This document shows positions 49,659 to 60,683 of a stretch of DNA of 64,000 bases, piece by piece. Both the position numbers and the translations under genes were made by a program. Every line of letters begins with the position of its first letter. Within the stretch, counting starts at the first letter, position 1. The notes under the pieces are model-generated. The model was not told where the DNA came from. It saw only the letters and a program-made list of their open reading frames with translations, and ran no database searches. Source of the DNA: Lingula anatina (taxonomy: Eukaryota; Brachiopoda; Lingulata; Lingulida; Lingulidae); assembly GCF_001039355.2 (NCBI RefSeq), contig NW_019775169.1, positions 321,730 through 385,729 of the forward strand. The letters run 5' to 3'.

Positions 49659-50534
49659 ACCTGGAGAGAAGTGTACATTCGTGTTCTTCCTGTTCAAGTT
49701 TAATACAAATAAAAGAATGAAAAATTAAATCATATATTGATACTAACTTACAGTTGAGCTGTGGTGTTTTGTCTATCTCATAGACTTCTTCAGGGTACTG
49801 AACTAATTGTCTCTGTCATCATGTGACAGGGACCTACTGTGTTTGCACATTTGGTTTATCAAAAGCTGTATCTTTGAAATGTTGATTTTATAACTTGTTA
49901 ACTTTTATTGTGAAATTTATGATTTATTTTTATAAACTGTAATACTCATCAAACTAACTGGCTTCTAGGGTTTATGTTAACTGAGACCTGTAGAATCAGT
50001 GCTTTGGATCATTTTTAAAATGCAATTTAATTGTTAATATAATAATATGCCTGGTTTTATATTTTCATATATATTTGTAAATGTTTTCTGTGTAAGAAGA
50101 CAAAAACCAGTAAAATACTCTGTGATCTTTATTTGAATATTAGGAATATTTGACTTAAATATTAGAAAAATTACAACAAAGTATTGGAAATTTTGCAAAT
50201 ATTGCTTTAGAGTAGAACTTGCAGTTATTATGTCTAGTGCATGTCTTCTGAAGAGTCACTTATTGTCAGGATGAATAGAATTTTTTCCTTATTAACAGTT
50301 GTATGTGATACTGTTGTTTGTATAACACAAGGTCTGGTCACCAGGATGTCAACATGACTGTCTTATTCCTTCTTGTTTTACGTTCATTTGCAAGGATTAT
50401 AGAACAGAATTTGAAAGATGGTCTCTTCGTTCAAAAATCACATGTTCTCTAGGGATTTTCACACAAATCAAGAATGGTTAAAAATCTAATCCAAGATGCT
50501 AAACTACTGTTCCATGATTGTACAGAATTGCCCT
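49659..50534. other. Convergent 3' spacer between CYP46 and the 64-aa gene
   Basis: No gene seen. It holds the CYP46 poly(A) signal (49708-49713) and, on the minus strand, AATAAA at 50133-50128 as a candidate signal for the small gene. Confidence 0.5.
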
Positions 50535-50729
50535 CTACTTCTTAGGCTGATACTTGGGGTTGTTGGGATTCAACTGTTGGCCATGGTGATCAAGGTCAGG
50601 CTTGTCTCCCTTCCCAGAGTATCCAGGGGTATATCCTCGGTACTCCGGGTTGTTAGGGTTACATTGGTTACCATGGTTATCAAGATCTGGTTTGTCTCCA
50701 GTGCCCTGATATCCCTTCTTGTCAGACAT
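50535..50729 (-). CDS. 64-aa protein of two GDKPDLD/NPNNP repeats, function unknown
   Basis: A single coding exon whose ATG lies four bases after a strong acceptor (ACTTTACTTGCAG, AG at 50735-50734), so an upstream non-coding exon is implied. The protein is two near-copies of one unit: GYQGTGDKPDLDNHGNQ + CNPNNPEY and GYSGKGDKPDLDHHGQQ + LNPNNPKY, joined by a short RGYTP linker. It is charged and hydrophilic, with no signal peptide, membrane segment or obvious enzyme motif. The conservation between units, including repeated DLDxHGxQxNPNNPxY, argues that it is a real coding gene. I do not assign a function. I have an impression of similar small repeat proteins in other invertebrates but cannot confirm it. 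Confidence 0.75.
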   Translation of the reverse strand: MSDKKGYQGTGDKPDLDNHGNQCNPNNPEYRGYTPGYSGKGDKPDLDHHGQQLNPNNPKYQPKK

Positions 50730-50890
50730 TTTTCTGCAAGTAAAGTCACTACATTAGATTTATAAAATTAGGGGTCTGGATTAGAAGGGTATGATAGATA
50801 ATAAGGGATTTCTTTTAGCATTTTGATTATAATGGTGGTTTGATAAGTTTTTTTTTTTTTTAATTAATTAATGCTTTTTTAGTTAACTTA

Positions 50891-51136
50891 GACTGGGTTC
50901 CCATGCCTAGATTGACCCGTCTGGATCGGTCTAACTCCCTGGGAGTCTCACTAAATTGCTATCAACTGGACTAGCTTAAATGTCTGTCACGCCTACTGAA
51001 TCAGCTAGGGTAAGACAATTACCCCCTTATAGCTTTACTGAGTGTGACAGACATTTAAGCCTGTTAAGTTGATAGCAATTTATTGAAACCCCCCAGGGAG
51101 ATAGATCGATTCAAATATCTGTGGGAATGGTCCCTT
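50891..51136. mobile_element. MITE family B, full element with long inverted repeats
   Basis: The two halves are imperfect inverted copies over nearly the whole 245 bp. TCCCTGGGAG, AAATTGCTATCAACT and GCTTAAATGTCTGTCAC on the left recur as reverse complements on the right. The ends (GACTGGGTTCCCATGCC against AAGGGACCATTCCCAC) are less conserved. No coding capacity. Confidence 0.75.
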
Positions 51137-51256
51137 ATGTGAAAGTGAGTAAGGACTGGGTTTTTAAACCAATGAAAGGCATAATATGTATACAACATAA
51201 ATTGATTTAACTGAGTTGAGTTAATATCATATTGTTAATATTGGCACTGTACGTTT

Positions 51257-51283
51257 TACACACACACACACACACACACACAC
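51257..51283. repeat. (CA)n microsatellite
   Basis: About 13 CA units in the intergenic or intronic region between the 64-aa gene and its putative promoter. Confidence 0.95.
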
Positions 51284-51334
51284 TGAGTAAAAATGTAAAT
51301 GCTCCATGCAATACTTTCCAGCATTTCAGGGCTT

Positions 51335-51357
51335 TATATATATATATATATATATAA
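51335..51357. repeat. (TA)n microsatellite
   Basis: About 11 TA units. Confidence 0.9.
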
Positions 51358-51954
51358 GTGAATTTTGTTCTTCAATGTGCTTCAGTTATAAGACAACATT
51401 AGCTCATTTGGAGTTGCCCATTACATGTTAGGTAAATAATCCATATGGGACAATTATATTTTTGCTTTATTTTTGTTTTTCATGTCTAACAGTGCTTAAA
51501 TTGGTTTTTACTTATACCCACAAAAGAGTTATAAAAAGCAAACAATACATAAGGTATTATTCTTTGAAAAAATCTTAATCAGTATTTTTAAATCTAACTT
51601 GGTCCTTAAAGATATGCCTTATATTTTTTATATTTGTTTGTTGGAGAATTTTCAGATTTCGCAATGTATAATATAAAGGTGTTACTTTTATAGATTAACA
51701 ATTTGCCAATTAACTACTTATGTAGTTTAGCCAGCAACTTGATAAACTTGTATACAAATAAAGTCTTGTTTGTTCAGTTGTATTTTCAGCGAATATTATG
51801 AAGCATTAGAGGCACAAAACTTATTTTATCTGTACTAATTTATGCATCATGATTCTAAAAATAATTTAATTCCTTCCAAGGTCAAGGTTAATTTGTCACA
51901 AGTCAGTGCAGCCCCCTTTCATGGCATTCCAATTTTATTAAGATTTAGAAAACT

Positions 51955-52134
51955 GGCTGCTTTCAGAATAGTAGACTAACTAGTCTGAGGGTCAAATATA
52001 CGACCCCCCCCCTAAGAAGCTTGCCGTCTAACCCACTAATAGATATTAAATATAGTTTCCCCGTCGGGAAGTTTTCAAGTGGGTGGGCCATATTTGACCC
52101 TCGGACTAGTAAGTCTACTGTTCTGAGTGCGGCC
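51955..52134. mobile_element. MITE family A-related element, copy 4
   Basis: Inverted arms (TTTCAGAATAGTAGACTAAC and the complement of GTAAGTCTACTGTTCTGAG) followed inward by GGGTCAAATAT. Same plan as copies 1-3 but diverged (GACTAACTAGTC in place of GACTAACAGATC). No clear flanking duplication. Confidence 0.6.
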
Positions 52135-52354
52135 TTTTTGTCACTGAGTGCAATGATTAAAAAAAGAGTATTCTTATTATTTTACTTCCCGGCATTTACT
52201 AAAATAATAACGAAGATTTTGTCCATTGATTTTACGCCCAAAGGAATTGAATGACATTTGTTTTAGATGTACATTTGAAAGTTGTATTTATCGATATTTT
52301 GAAAAAGACGTAGAAAACATTAGGAAAATACGCAGCAACTTTCACTTTCGGTGT

Positions 52355-52657
52355 GGAATTTCCAATGACGTGAATCCAGCTGCCGTTAATTATGAGGTTT
52401 GTTGTCCAACAACGAGTAATGTTATTCAAACAGCTTTTATTCCCCGTTGAATACAACAATAAAAGGCGTAGCTAACTTTGTCTTCTGCCTCCTGTTAAAA
52501 GGAAAAATAACAAAGAAGTGAATGATATTCGTTTTAAATGTTCGTTTTACACCTGAAAGTGCGGGCTTTCTATAACTAAAACTTAAAGCTGGTTAAGATG
52601 CTAAAGAAATATCAACGAATAGTATCTTGTAAATACTTTCTTGCTACGGAGAATGAG
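52355..52657. repeat. Duplicated segment D, copy 1
   Basis: From GGAATTTCCAATGACG to CTACGGAGAATGA it matches 53260-53520 at roughly 85% by eye, same orientation. Blocks CCAGCTGCCGTTAAT and GCTAAAGAAATATCAACGA are near-identical. Confidence 0.8.
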
Positions 52658-52750
52658 ACTGGGTTCTCATACCCAGATCAATATAACAGGATCGATCCAA
52701 CGGGATCGATCAATCTCCAAGGGATTTCTCGCTAAACTGCTTTCAGCTTA
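52657..52750. mobile_element. MITE family B, left-half copy
   Basis: GACTGGGTTCTCATACCCAGAT, GATCGATC and CTAAACTGCTTTCAGCTTA follow the left half of the element at 50891. It begins exactly where the homology between duplicated segments D1 and D2 stops. Confidence 0.5.
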
Positions 52751-53259
52751 AGGATATTGTAGCTTTTTATTATCATCCAGATACCGAAATTGAAGTTTTT
52801 CCTGAATCTAATTATTCAGTAATGCATCTAACTTTGTGCTGATTGAAACAATAAAAATCCCCTTGAAATATATCGCATATCGGAGTTTATATTTCTCGTT
52901 GCAATATATAAGCATAGGCCCATAGGCAACACGAAGCCTTTATCGTCAGTTTACCACCTTTCTAATTTGAGGTGAGACTCTGAACTTCTACAAGTTTTTC
53001 ATCTTCATTAGATTCATTGAATTTTTTAACTTTAAATTACATATATCAAGAAGACATAAATTGAGAGATACTATCAACAATAAGACTGAGGAACTATTTT
53101 GGAAAGACCTGAAAAGTGATTACTATAGTAAACTTAGGACATATAGATTGCTTTAAAAAACTAAAGCCCCTGAAAAATATCTCTTAATGAAAGCCACGCC
53201 ATCAGAAATAAAGACAATTGCAAAAATGCGGATTAGTGACCACGACTTAGAAATTAAAC

Positions 53260-53520
53260 GGAATTTCCGATGATGTGACTCCAGCTGCCGTTAATAATGA
53301 GGTTTGCTGACCAATATCAAATAAACACTCTTTTTTTTTTTGCCTAACTTTGACTTACTGTTAAAAGGGAACATAACTAAGAAGTGAATGGTTTTCGTTT
53401 TAAATGTATGTTTTACACCCGAAAGTGCGTGCTTTCCATAACTAAAATTTTAAGCTGGTTTAGATGCTAAAGAAATATCAACGAGTAGGATCTAGTAAAT
53501 AATTTCTTGCCACGGAGAAT
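53260..53520. repeat. Duplicated segment D, copy 2
   Basis: Second copy of the segment at 52355-52657, same strand, about 0.9 kb downstream, with a poly-T insertion near 53331-53341. Confidence 0.8.
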
Positions 53521-54072
53521 AAAGCAATTAAAGCACATAGTGTGCATTTATATCATTAAATTTTCTGAAAACATTCAACAATTTCCTCCTGATATCTTGT
53601 TATACCTCATCCACAACTGCTGAAAAAGTAGCGATCTATAAACCTTCTCTACAGTTTGGAAGTTTAATTATTTAAATTTAAACGTCACGAGAAAAGTCAC
53701 CAGTTAAGAGGCTCGAAAAGAAGAAAGTCAGATTTATACATGGATTTGTACCTTCATGTAGATGGTAATTTTCTCTAGCCTGAACAATTTGCTGTGATGA
53801 ATTTTGATTGATTTTAACAACTAAAGATCACATTGGGAATAGAGTGAGAAATATGAAAAATGCAACCGAGAGTTTTTTTCAGTTTTTCCTCCGTGCTTTT
53901 AACATTTATGAAAAAATCTACCGTTTTTTTTTACAAAGCTTTCGTTAAACCACACATGTCAAAAGTTCCTGTCCTGATCTTTCTTTATAAATGTTAATGA
54001 AATAATTTCACCATACTTGAAATACACTGGCTGATGATTTTTCTTTAAAGGAATGCAAAAACAATAAATTAC

Positions 54073-54178
54073 CTGAATCCTCGTTTTCTTGCTTGGTTCA
54101 ACGGATTATTATTCAGATGTTGAACTACACGCCTCCTCTTTTAATACGCAGTTAAAGTCCTATGTACCGTATTTTATA
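54073..54178 (-). promoter_or_regulatory. Candidate TATA promoter and non-coding first exon of the 64-aa gene
   Basis: On the minus strand a TATAAAA box lies at 54178-54172. About 100 bp later a strong donor, GATTCAG|GTAATT, ends an exon at 54073. Joined to the acceptor at 50734 this would give a short 5'UTR and a 3.3-kb intron. The pairing is inference from signals and strand only. Confidence 0.42.
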
Positions 54179-54447
54179 CCCCACCTCGGTTTCGCTATTG
54201 CCTTTTCTAAGAAATCCAACCAATCAACTGTTGATCCTCAAAGGTCCCTGGCATGAATGCACTTTTGTTTAATTTTGAGCATCGTTCAAATTTAAATCAG
54301 ACAAAGAAAATAAAGTAAGCATGGATGTGAATGGTTGCAGGACAGTCTATATATAGGATGGAAGACCTTAAAAGGCGATGCAAATTCATATTCATAGAAG
54401 TTTGCACTCAGAACTCAGGTGAGCGGGGCTGTACTGGGTAGTGTAAT

Positions 54448-54731
54448 GTCTACGGATCGATAACGTTTTTTAAAGAAAGGTACAAAAGCAAGTGTAATGT
54501 TTGGCACCATATAAGGTTATTCAAGAAACGTTGTTGTCAAGTACAAATCGATTTTTATTGTCGTTAACTTGGATGGAAATATTCCACAAGTTCTTGGAAG
54601 ATGATCATTATGCACATTTAGGCCCACTAAAAAGAATGGATTTTTGCAGGACAGAGTTCAAACTTCACGGGCCAGTGACAGAAACACTGACCGTCAGAAG
54701 TGTCACAAGGGGGAAATTGTAACCAGGTAAT
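54448..54731. repeat. Direct repeat E, copy 1 (left of CYP46 pseudo-exon)
   Basis: From GTCTACGG..GATAACGTTTT to AACCAGGTAATT it matches 55446-55748 in the same orientation, clearly related but diverged. Shared words include TTATTCAAGA, AACATTCCACAA-like and CAGTGACAGAA. The 73-codon open frame here is degraded in copy 2, so it is probably not coding. Confidence 0.8.
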
Positions 54732-54747
54732 TTGCATTACTCTGGTT

Positions 54748-55301
54748 ATTTGTTATCCAGAAACACGTTAATTCTTGAACCCCCTATACATGGGTCCAAG
54801 ATAAACCATAAAATGTTGCTAAGATCAGATATTAAAAACAATGCAAATAGCAGATTTTGCATGTTGAGTTGATTCCTTGTCCCCTTAGTGTGTGTGTGTG
54901 TGTTTCCAAATTTTTGCTACTTTCAGGAGTGTTTTGATATCCTTCAAGGGACCTATCTTATTGCACAAAAGAACCTTGGCTATATGTGTATCTAATAGGT
55001 GCACAGTATTTGGAAGCGAAGTCCAATAACTTGCAACTTGCTTTTTTTATTTCAGAACAAATGCACACAGTTATCTGCCATTTTCAAGTGGCCCCCCAAA
55101 AAACTGCATTGGCCAAAATTTGGTATAAACGGCATTTATTTTTAGTTTAGTTGTAAGACCGTGGCAAATATTTGACACAAAATACTCCACTGGAACGGAT
55201 TTTGATCTGCTTATTTTCTTTGCAATGATATCCAAAGTCCATTCCACCTTTTTCATTTATTCAAAATGCTACAATGTCACAAACTTATTCAGATCAATAA
55301 T
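54748..55301 (+). pseudogene. Decayed duplicate of CYP46 exon 13 with its intron flanks
   Basis: About 550 bp match the intact CYP46 locus at 48844-49380: the preceding intron, the heme-loop exon and the following intron. The exon remnant reads about THSYLPFSSGPP-KNCIGQN-like but has an extra codon in the heme loop and a deletion that removes the FAK end, so the frame meets a stop at the former donor. Because introns are retained, it arose by DNA duplication and not by retrotransposition. It lies about 5.9 kb downstream of its source on the same strand, with no other CYP exons nearby, so it cannot be functional. Confidence 0.88.
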
Positions 55302-55445
55302 GTTTTATTTCATGGTAATGGGCAATTTGATGGCCAGAGCGGCATTCGTTTTTATGTGTTGATTTATGGGGTCTATTACAGGTATTTACTGAAAACTCTG
55401 GTCTGTATATTTCTGCAAATGGGAGCAGGGATGTTAGTTTACTAG

Positions 55446-55748
55446 TGTCTACGGAATTGATAACGTTTTAAGAAAAACGATAACAAATGTAATGTTTAAC
55501 ATCATAAAAGTTTATTCAAGAGACGTTTCTGGTGATATTATTTTTTTTATATTGTACAAATTGGTTTTTATTTTCATTGACTTGGAAAGAAACATTCCAC
55601 AAATTCTCGAAGGATTGTCATAATGCACTTTTACTAAAATGGATAGAATGGATTTTATTTGCTGGACAGAATTCAAACTGCACTGGTCAGTGACAGAAGC
55701 GTTGAATCTCAGATGTGTCACACGGGGTAAGGAACTGTAACCAGGCAA
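55446..55748. repeat. Direct repeat E, copy 2 (right of CYP46 pseudo-exon)
   Basis: Partner of 54448-54731. The pair brackets the CYP46 pseudo-exon. Confidence 0.8.
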
Positions 55749-56013
55749 TTAAAACTACTCTTTTCTGCACTTCCCTTAATTGAAGTTTTAATTGTCAATG
55801 TTTAAGTCGGACATATTATGAGAAAAAAGGGGTGAATAAAAATTAATACTTTTGAAGTTTTCAAAATATTCCATACTTTGCGACAAGAGCGGGTAATTTT
55901 AAAAATCTATACGATATATTCGGTTGCTTAAAATTAACTAGCTTCTTTTCCATTTTTCTAAATACATGTATATCGAAAGATATTCATGATTAAAGATTCT
56001 CTATATTCCATGN

Positions 56014-56060
<47 letters not shown>

Positions 56061-56330
56061 TCAAAATTTTCGCCTTGATGTTTTAGGAAATAATCAATTG
56101 ACTAATTGTCAAATTCATACTAACCAACCAAAGAACCTACTAGATTGTTTAATTTTTTCTTTATCAAAACCCCCTTTATGTCTTGATTTAATACACCTGT
56201 CGTTTCCCCTGTCACTTAGTCTACGCGTGCGGTTTGAGACTCCCCGTCGTGGGCCCCAAGGTATTTCGCCGCCATTCCGCCATTACTTTTATTTAAATAT
56301 CGATGCCTGCCTTGGAGTAACGGCAGCGCG
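55749..56330. other. Spacer with (CA)n and promoter-proximal region of the first Ly6 gene
   Basis: An undetermined base at 56013 is followed by about 22 CA units (56014-56058). The 100 bp before the start codon at 56331 are CpG-richer and include TTTAAATA near 56291 and GCCGCCAT / CCGCCATT words. No further gene seen. Confidence 0.5.
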
Positions 56331-58101
56331 ATGAAGTCTGTCATAGTTGTTTCAGTGTTCGTATTCATAGTACTATTATCTTTGCAAGGAGGTAGGTAAA
56401 AAAATTCTTCTTCTGTTAAGATCGGTTGAGTGGTTTAACGTCCAAAATACTGAATTTCGACACACCTGTACTCAGGTGTGCACAGGTAAGATATAGGTCA
56501 AATATGGCGACCAGAGACATTCTTGAATTCTCATGTAACAGGGAGTAGATCTTGGCCTTAAAATTCAAATTGTGCTTTATTCTTTATTAATTCTTTTTAC
56601 TTATACCCTTTAAAAGAGCCATTCACATATTTCTGACCCTGCAACAACTTGATTAATGAATTCTGAACACCCGATTATTCTACACTACGACACACGGCAT
56701 ATATTCGAAGTTAATTGTACCATTAGAGATTTAGATACTGTTCATAAGTTGATACAAGTTAAATCATCAGTTATATAAAATAGTTATCTGTATTAAATAC
56801 TAAATCTAAAAACTATAAAAACTATTCGTGTGGCATTACAAATAATTTATTTAATTCTAGTTTATGGTTTCTCACGAGTTACTTTTTGGGGCATGTCAAA
56901 ATGAAAATGAATTTTTCAACCTTGTTAGGTGCATAGATTTTTTTTGTTGTGTTCTTTAGCTCCTATATGTGCAGTATAAACAACATGGTGTAACGAGCAC
57001 GGATATTCCATAATTGCATTAATCCGTTATTCTGTGACAACTGTGTCTTTGCTAGCTTAGGTTTATCAGGAAGTATAATCATTACATGATGTGCAATATC
57101 TATTCAGGGCATGGGATTAGGTAGGATGTTGTAATAAAACAAATAAAACTCCAACTGCTATATTCAGCTAACAATTCTGCTGTTTTACATTCGTCTTAAC
57201 TGTCCCTTTCTACATTCGCAGGTCGCTGTGTAGACTTATCTAATGGTTAGGCAGTACATACAGTGTACGTTTGTTACGGCTCTACCCTGCAAAGATGATT
57301 GTTTTACTGTTCTTTGCATTCGATCAGATTATGAAATCAAAATGATTTCGTTTTTCTTTTTCAGCCTTGGGCATTCGGTGTTTCATATGCAATTCCCTCT
57401 ACGATGCAGGATGTGCCGATTTCTTCGACAATAGCACGTACCCCATTCAACCCTGTAACGTGACCGATACTATGTGCAGAAAAATGGTACAAGAAAGTAA
57501 GTCGCTGTTTTTTTTTTTAAATTGTGTTTACTCGAGTAGTAAAATGTTACCGCCATAGCACTAAGGTGGGGCTTTCCGAATAAATTAATGATAAAAACCT
57601 GGTTGTTTTTTCGTTTATACAGTCGGGTTATGAAAATAAACCTGTAATTAACTAACAAAATATTTAAGTAAAATGTACTATGGCGACGAAATAGTAAGAG
57701 TTGAAAAATGTTAGTAAACTGTTATCCACAGTAAAGTAATGTATTTGTCCGTCACTGCTAATTTGTGTTAGATTCGTACTGTTTGATAATCAATAAATTA
57801 TATAATTTCCGAGCGCTAAATATTTTGGAAGTTTCTATATTTTCATTTTGCAGCATATTACGATGGTCACTGGGACGTCCGCTACATTCGGTCCTGTGCC
57901 AGGGAAGGTGAGGTCGGGGCTGACGAAGGCCGCTGGTGTAAAGAGAGAAGTGGGACATACAGGGTGAAAGTGAAGTACTGCCACTGCGTCAACAAGGATG
58001 GATGCAACACCGCTACCACGAGACGGCTCTCTTCCTCTGCACTTCTACCTTTGGCCTTCATTACGTTAGGATACCTACAGCGGACTTTATTTTCCTCCTG
58101 A
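56331..58101 (+). CDS. Three-finger Ly6/uPAR-domain protein, paralog 1
   Basis: Three exons: 56331-56391, 57365-57496 and 57854-58101, giving 146 aa with both introns in phase 1. Residues 1-20 are a signal peptide (hydrophobic VIVVSVFVFIVLLSL). The mature domain has ten cysteines in the three-finger spacing: RCFIC, GC, PC, MC, SC, WC, YCHC and the terminal DGCN. The tail after the domain (SALLPLAFITLGYL) is hydrophobic and fits a GPI-attachment signal. In other animals such proteins sit on the outer cell surface and modulate receptors, channels or septate junctions (Drosophila quiver/boudin-type). The specific partner here is unknown. It is a tandem paralog of the next gene. AATAAA at 58878-58883 is a candidate poly(A) signal. 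Confidence 0.88.
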
Positions 58102-59566
58102 AAATTTTGATAACTGTAACATAGCTAACCTGTTGAACAAATTTTTTGTATGTATAGTTTTGTATACAGTATATTTGGAAAAGGATAGTGGTGCTCTAAA
58201 AGCTCATATAGGCCGTGTACATTTTCGAATGTTTTGAAGTAAGGATAATTGATTTTTGTTTCTGATAGTGAAAGGTTTGGAGCAAATAATGTCTGACTAT
58301 TTTTTTCTACGCTTGCTTTGTTTGTTCAGGATTATAACATACAGGTGTATAACACCACTGCATTTTTCCGCGTGGCATTTGAGGCGTGTAGATTACGAAA
58401 AAAAAAAACAAAAACATAACCCATTCTTTATTTCATGTTTTCTTATATATTGTAATGTTTGTTGATAATGTAAGATTTCAGGGACTTTATAAATCACAGA
58501 TCTCTCCTGCAACTCTTCCACGTACATTTGTATAATATACCTATGAGGAGTTAAGATCTTGACCTTCGAAGACAATATTTGTATATATAGGATTCATATA
58601 CGGTCTATATCTCACACCGTCTCAAGAACGTTTGTTTTGTGAAAGATTTGTGACGTTTTGCAAGGGTACATGTAAATATAAATCAAAATTGGATATTGCT
58701 TGGAAAAGGTCATCGTAAGAGACATCCATAAAGTGCTTACGTGGCTGATAAGCCTTTTTAAAAATCATTTTGACGTTCTAGATTTTTTTTAGCAACAAAC
58801 TTTCGAGCGTTGTAAGATACATAAAACCGCAAGCGGAAGTATGCCTTAGTTTTTAGTGAATTTTTCTAATGTAAAATAATAAAGGTAACATTAAAAAATG
58901 AAGCTGATAGTTAGAAGGTTACGTTAACAGCTGTGTAGTTGCTTACTTACTCATAAAAACGGGGTGGCTATAGTCCATCCTTGGAAAATATTACCTGTGA
59001 TAGATGTCACTCCCTAAGTGAAAAAACTAAAAGTGGGTACGTATCCTAAATGTTTGATTACAAAAGTTAATATAATAATTTTTCATTCAAAGGAATTTTA
59101 ATTGTATTCCTACCATAGATCAGCTTTTTATACATATTAGTTTTGAAACGTAATGAAGCATTTCTGCTTTGTGCAAAATTGACGATAACATGGATTTTTG
59201 TAAAATAACCTAATAATATGGATAAAGAATTCATTTGTGTTTCTTCTTACCTCTAATTAAATTGTAAAACCGAGCTGAATAGCAATAAAAAAAAACAACT
59301 TTCCGTGTGCGTTTGTTTCATTTTTTTACTCGAAATACATATGAGCGGGCTTCTCGATCATTATTAAAATCTGAATTGGAGTGTAGACTCCTTTTGAATT
59401 TTGAATCATGGTTCCGGTCCTTCTACTACATTTTCTATTCTTGCACATTCAAATTTAAAGACTGTTAGACAAAAGTATCCGATTTTATCGCCTGGTGTAA
59501 GGAGCGAAGTACATCATGAAACGAGTTCTGAACGCTCTTTCTAAATAATTCCCTCGAGGACATATA

Positions 59567-59568
59567 AT

Positions 59569-59629
<61 letters not shown>
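59567..59629. repeat. (TAA)n microsatellite
   Basis: About 20 perfect TAA/ATA trinucleotides. Confidence 0.97.
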
Positions 59630-59630
<1 letters not shown>

Positions 59631-60460
59631 ATTTTGCAACTAAAATTGAGATTTTACATGTAATTAAGAAAATAATGATACAGGTTCAAAAACACATGAC
59701 ATTAAAACGTAAAAGAAAACATCATTGATTATGATATTAAATCTTTTAAATAGTTCTTTACCATAAAAGAATTCAATTTATAATACAATATTAAATAAAT
59801 CAGTTTTTTGAAAATAGTTCATTCACATAAAAGGATCATTTATCAAAATATCACATCAATCGGCTTCTTTAAAATGCATTACATTGTACATTAAAATTTC
59901 TGAGGACCCATGGGGTAAAAGTCTTGGGGTATACAAGTTCCTAGAGTGTCTCAGAGAATGCGGATGGTTTTTAACTTTTATTAATAAATGCTTCAGTCAA
60001 TGCTCTTCCATAAACATGCTTATAACATTTTATGCGTAAATAGTTAAGTCTGGTTTGTAAAGAAACAGTTTGTTTTTCTAATGCCTCGGTGTTTAGATGC
60101 AGTATTTTAAAACTCTTTTCTGGGTGGATTCAATTTTTTTCAGCTTGGCACTTGGTCAGTCCATGATGCGATTAATCATTTAGCACAGTTGCTTAACGCA
60201 TTTCATTTTAATGTTTTCAAACCATATACAAAATGCTCTCAATTTTGATACAAAAAAAGTAGCCTACTATATTAGAAATAAAAACATTCATCGCCTCAAC
60301 TATACCACCATTTTGTCACGATTTAAAATTCGAACTGTCTGTGCTAGGATGGGCCGCTTTTTGTTTGTTTTTCCTTAGACCCCACCTTACACTACCTGAT
60401 ACATGTGTGATCGGTCCAAGATATTTTTTTTACATGGGTGACATAATAACAAAAATTCAA

Positions 60461-60549
60461 TCTTTTCTCTGAAGTTCAGCAATGTAGAAAAATACCACGA
60501 AAGATCTTTTCTCTGAAGTTCAGCAATGTAGAAATATACCACGAAAGAT
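60461..60549. repeat. 44-bp tandem duplication upstream of Ly6 paralog 2
   Basis: Units 60461-60504 and 60505-60549 are nearly identical (AAAAATACC against AAATATACC). They end about 135 bp before the start codon, so they may lie in the promoter. Confidence 0.9.
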
Positions 60550-60683
60550 ACATTTCTTCTTAAGCTTAATCTTCAGACTGCACCATGATAAGTTACCGGG
60601 CAATATCTTATCACTGAGACAGAAGTGTGTCATCGGGACCCCAGTAGCGTTCTGTGGCCTTGACACCCCACACGCCAAACCGA

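Larger units (their letters stand above)
58102..60683. other. Spacer between Ly6 paralogs 1 and 2
   Basis: Mostly AT-rich 3'UTR and intergenic sequence. It includes a long (TAA)n microsatellite at 59567-59629 and a 44-bp tandem duplication at 60461-60549 (unit TCTTTTCTCTGAAGTTCAGC...). No other gene seen. Confidence 0.55.

Noticed and set aside
50496-50765. Plus-strand frame opposite the 64-aa gene
   Set aside because: Antisense shadow; the minus frame has the internal repeat and a splice-acceptor-linked start.
54501-54722. 73-aa frame in direct repeat E copy 1
   Set aside because: Copy 2 does not keep the frame and the sequence is repetitive.
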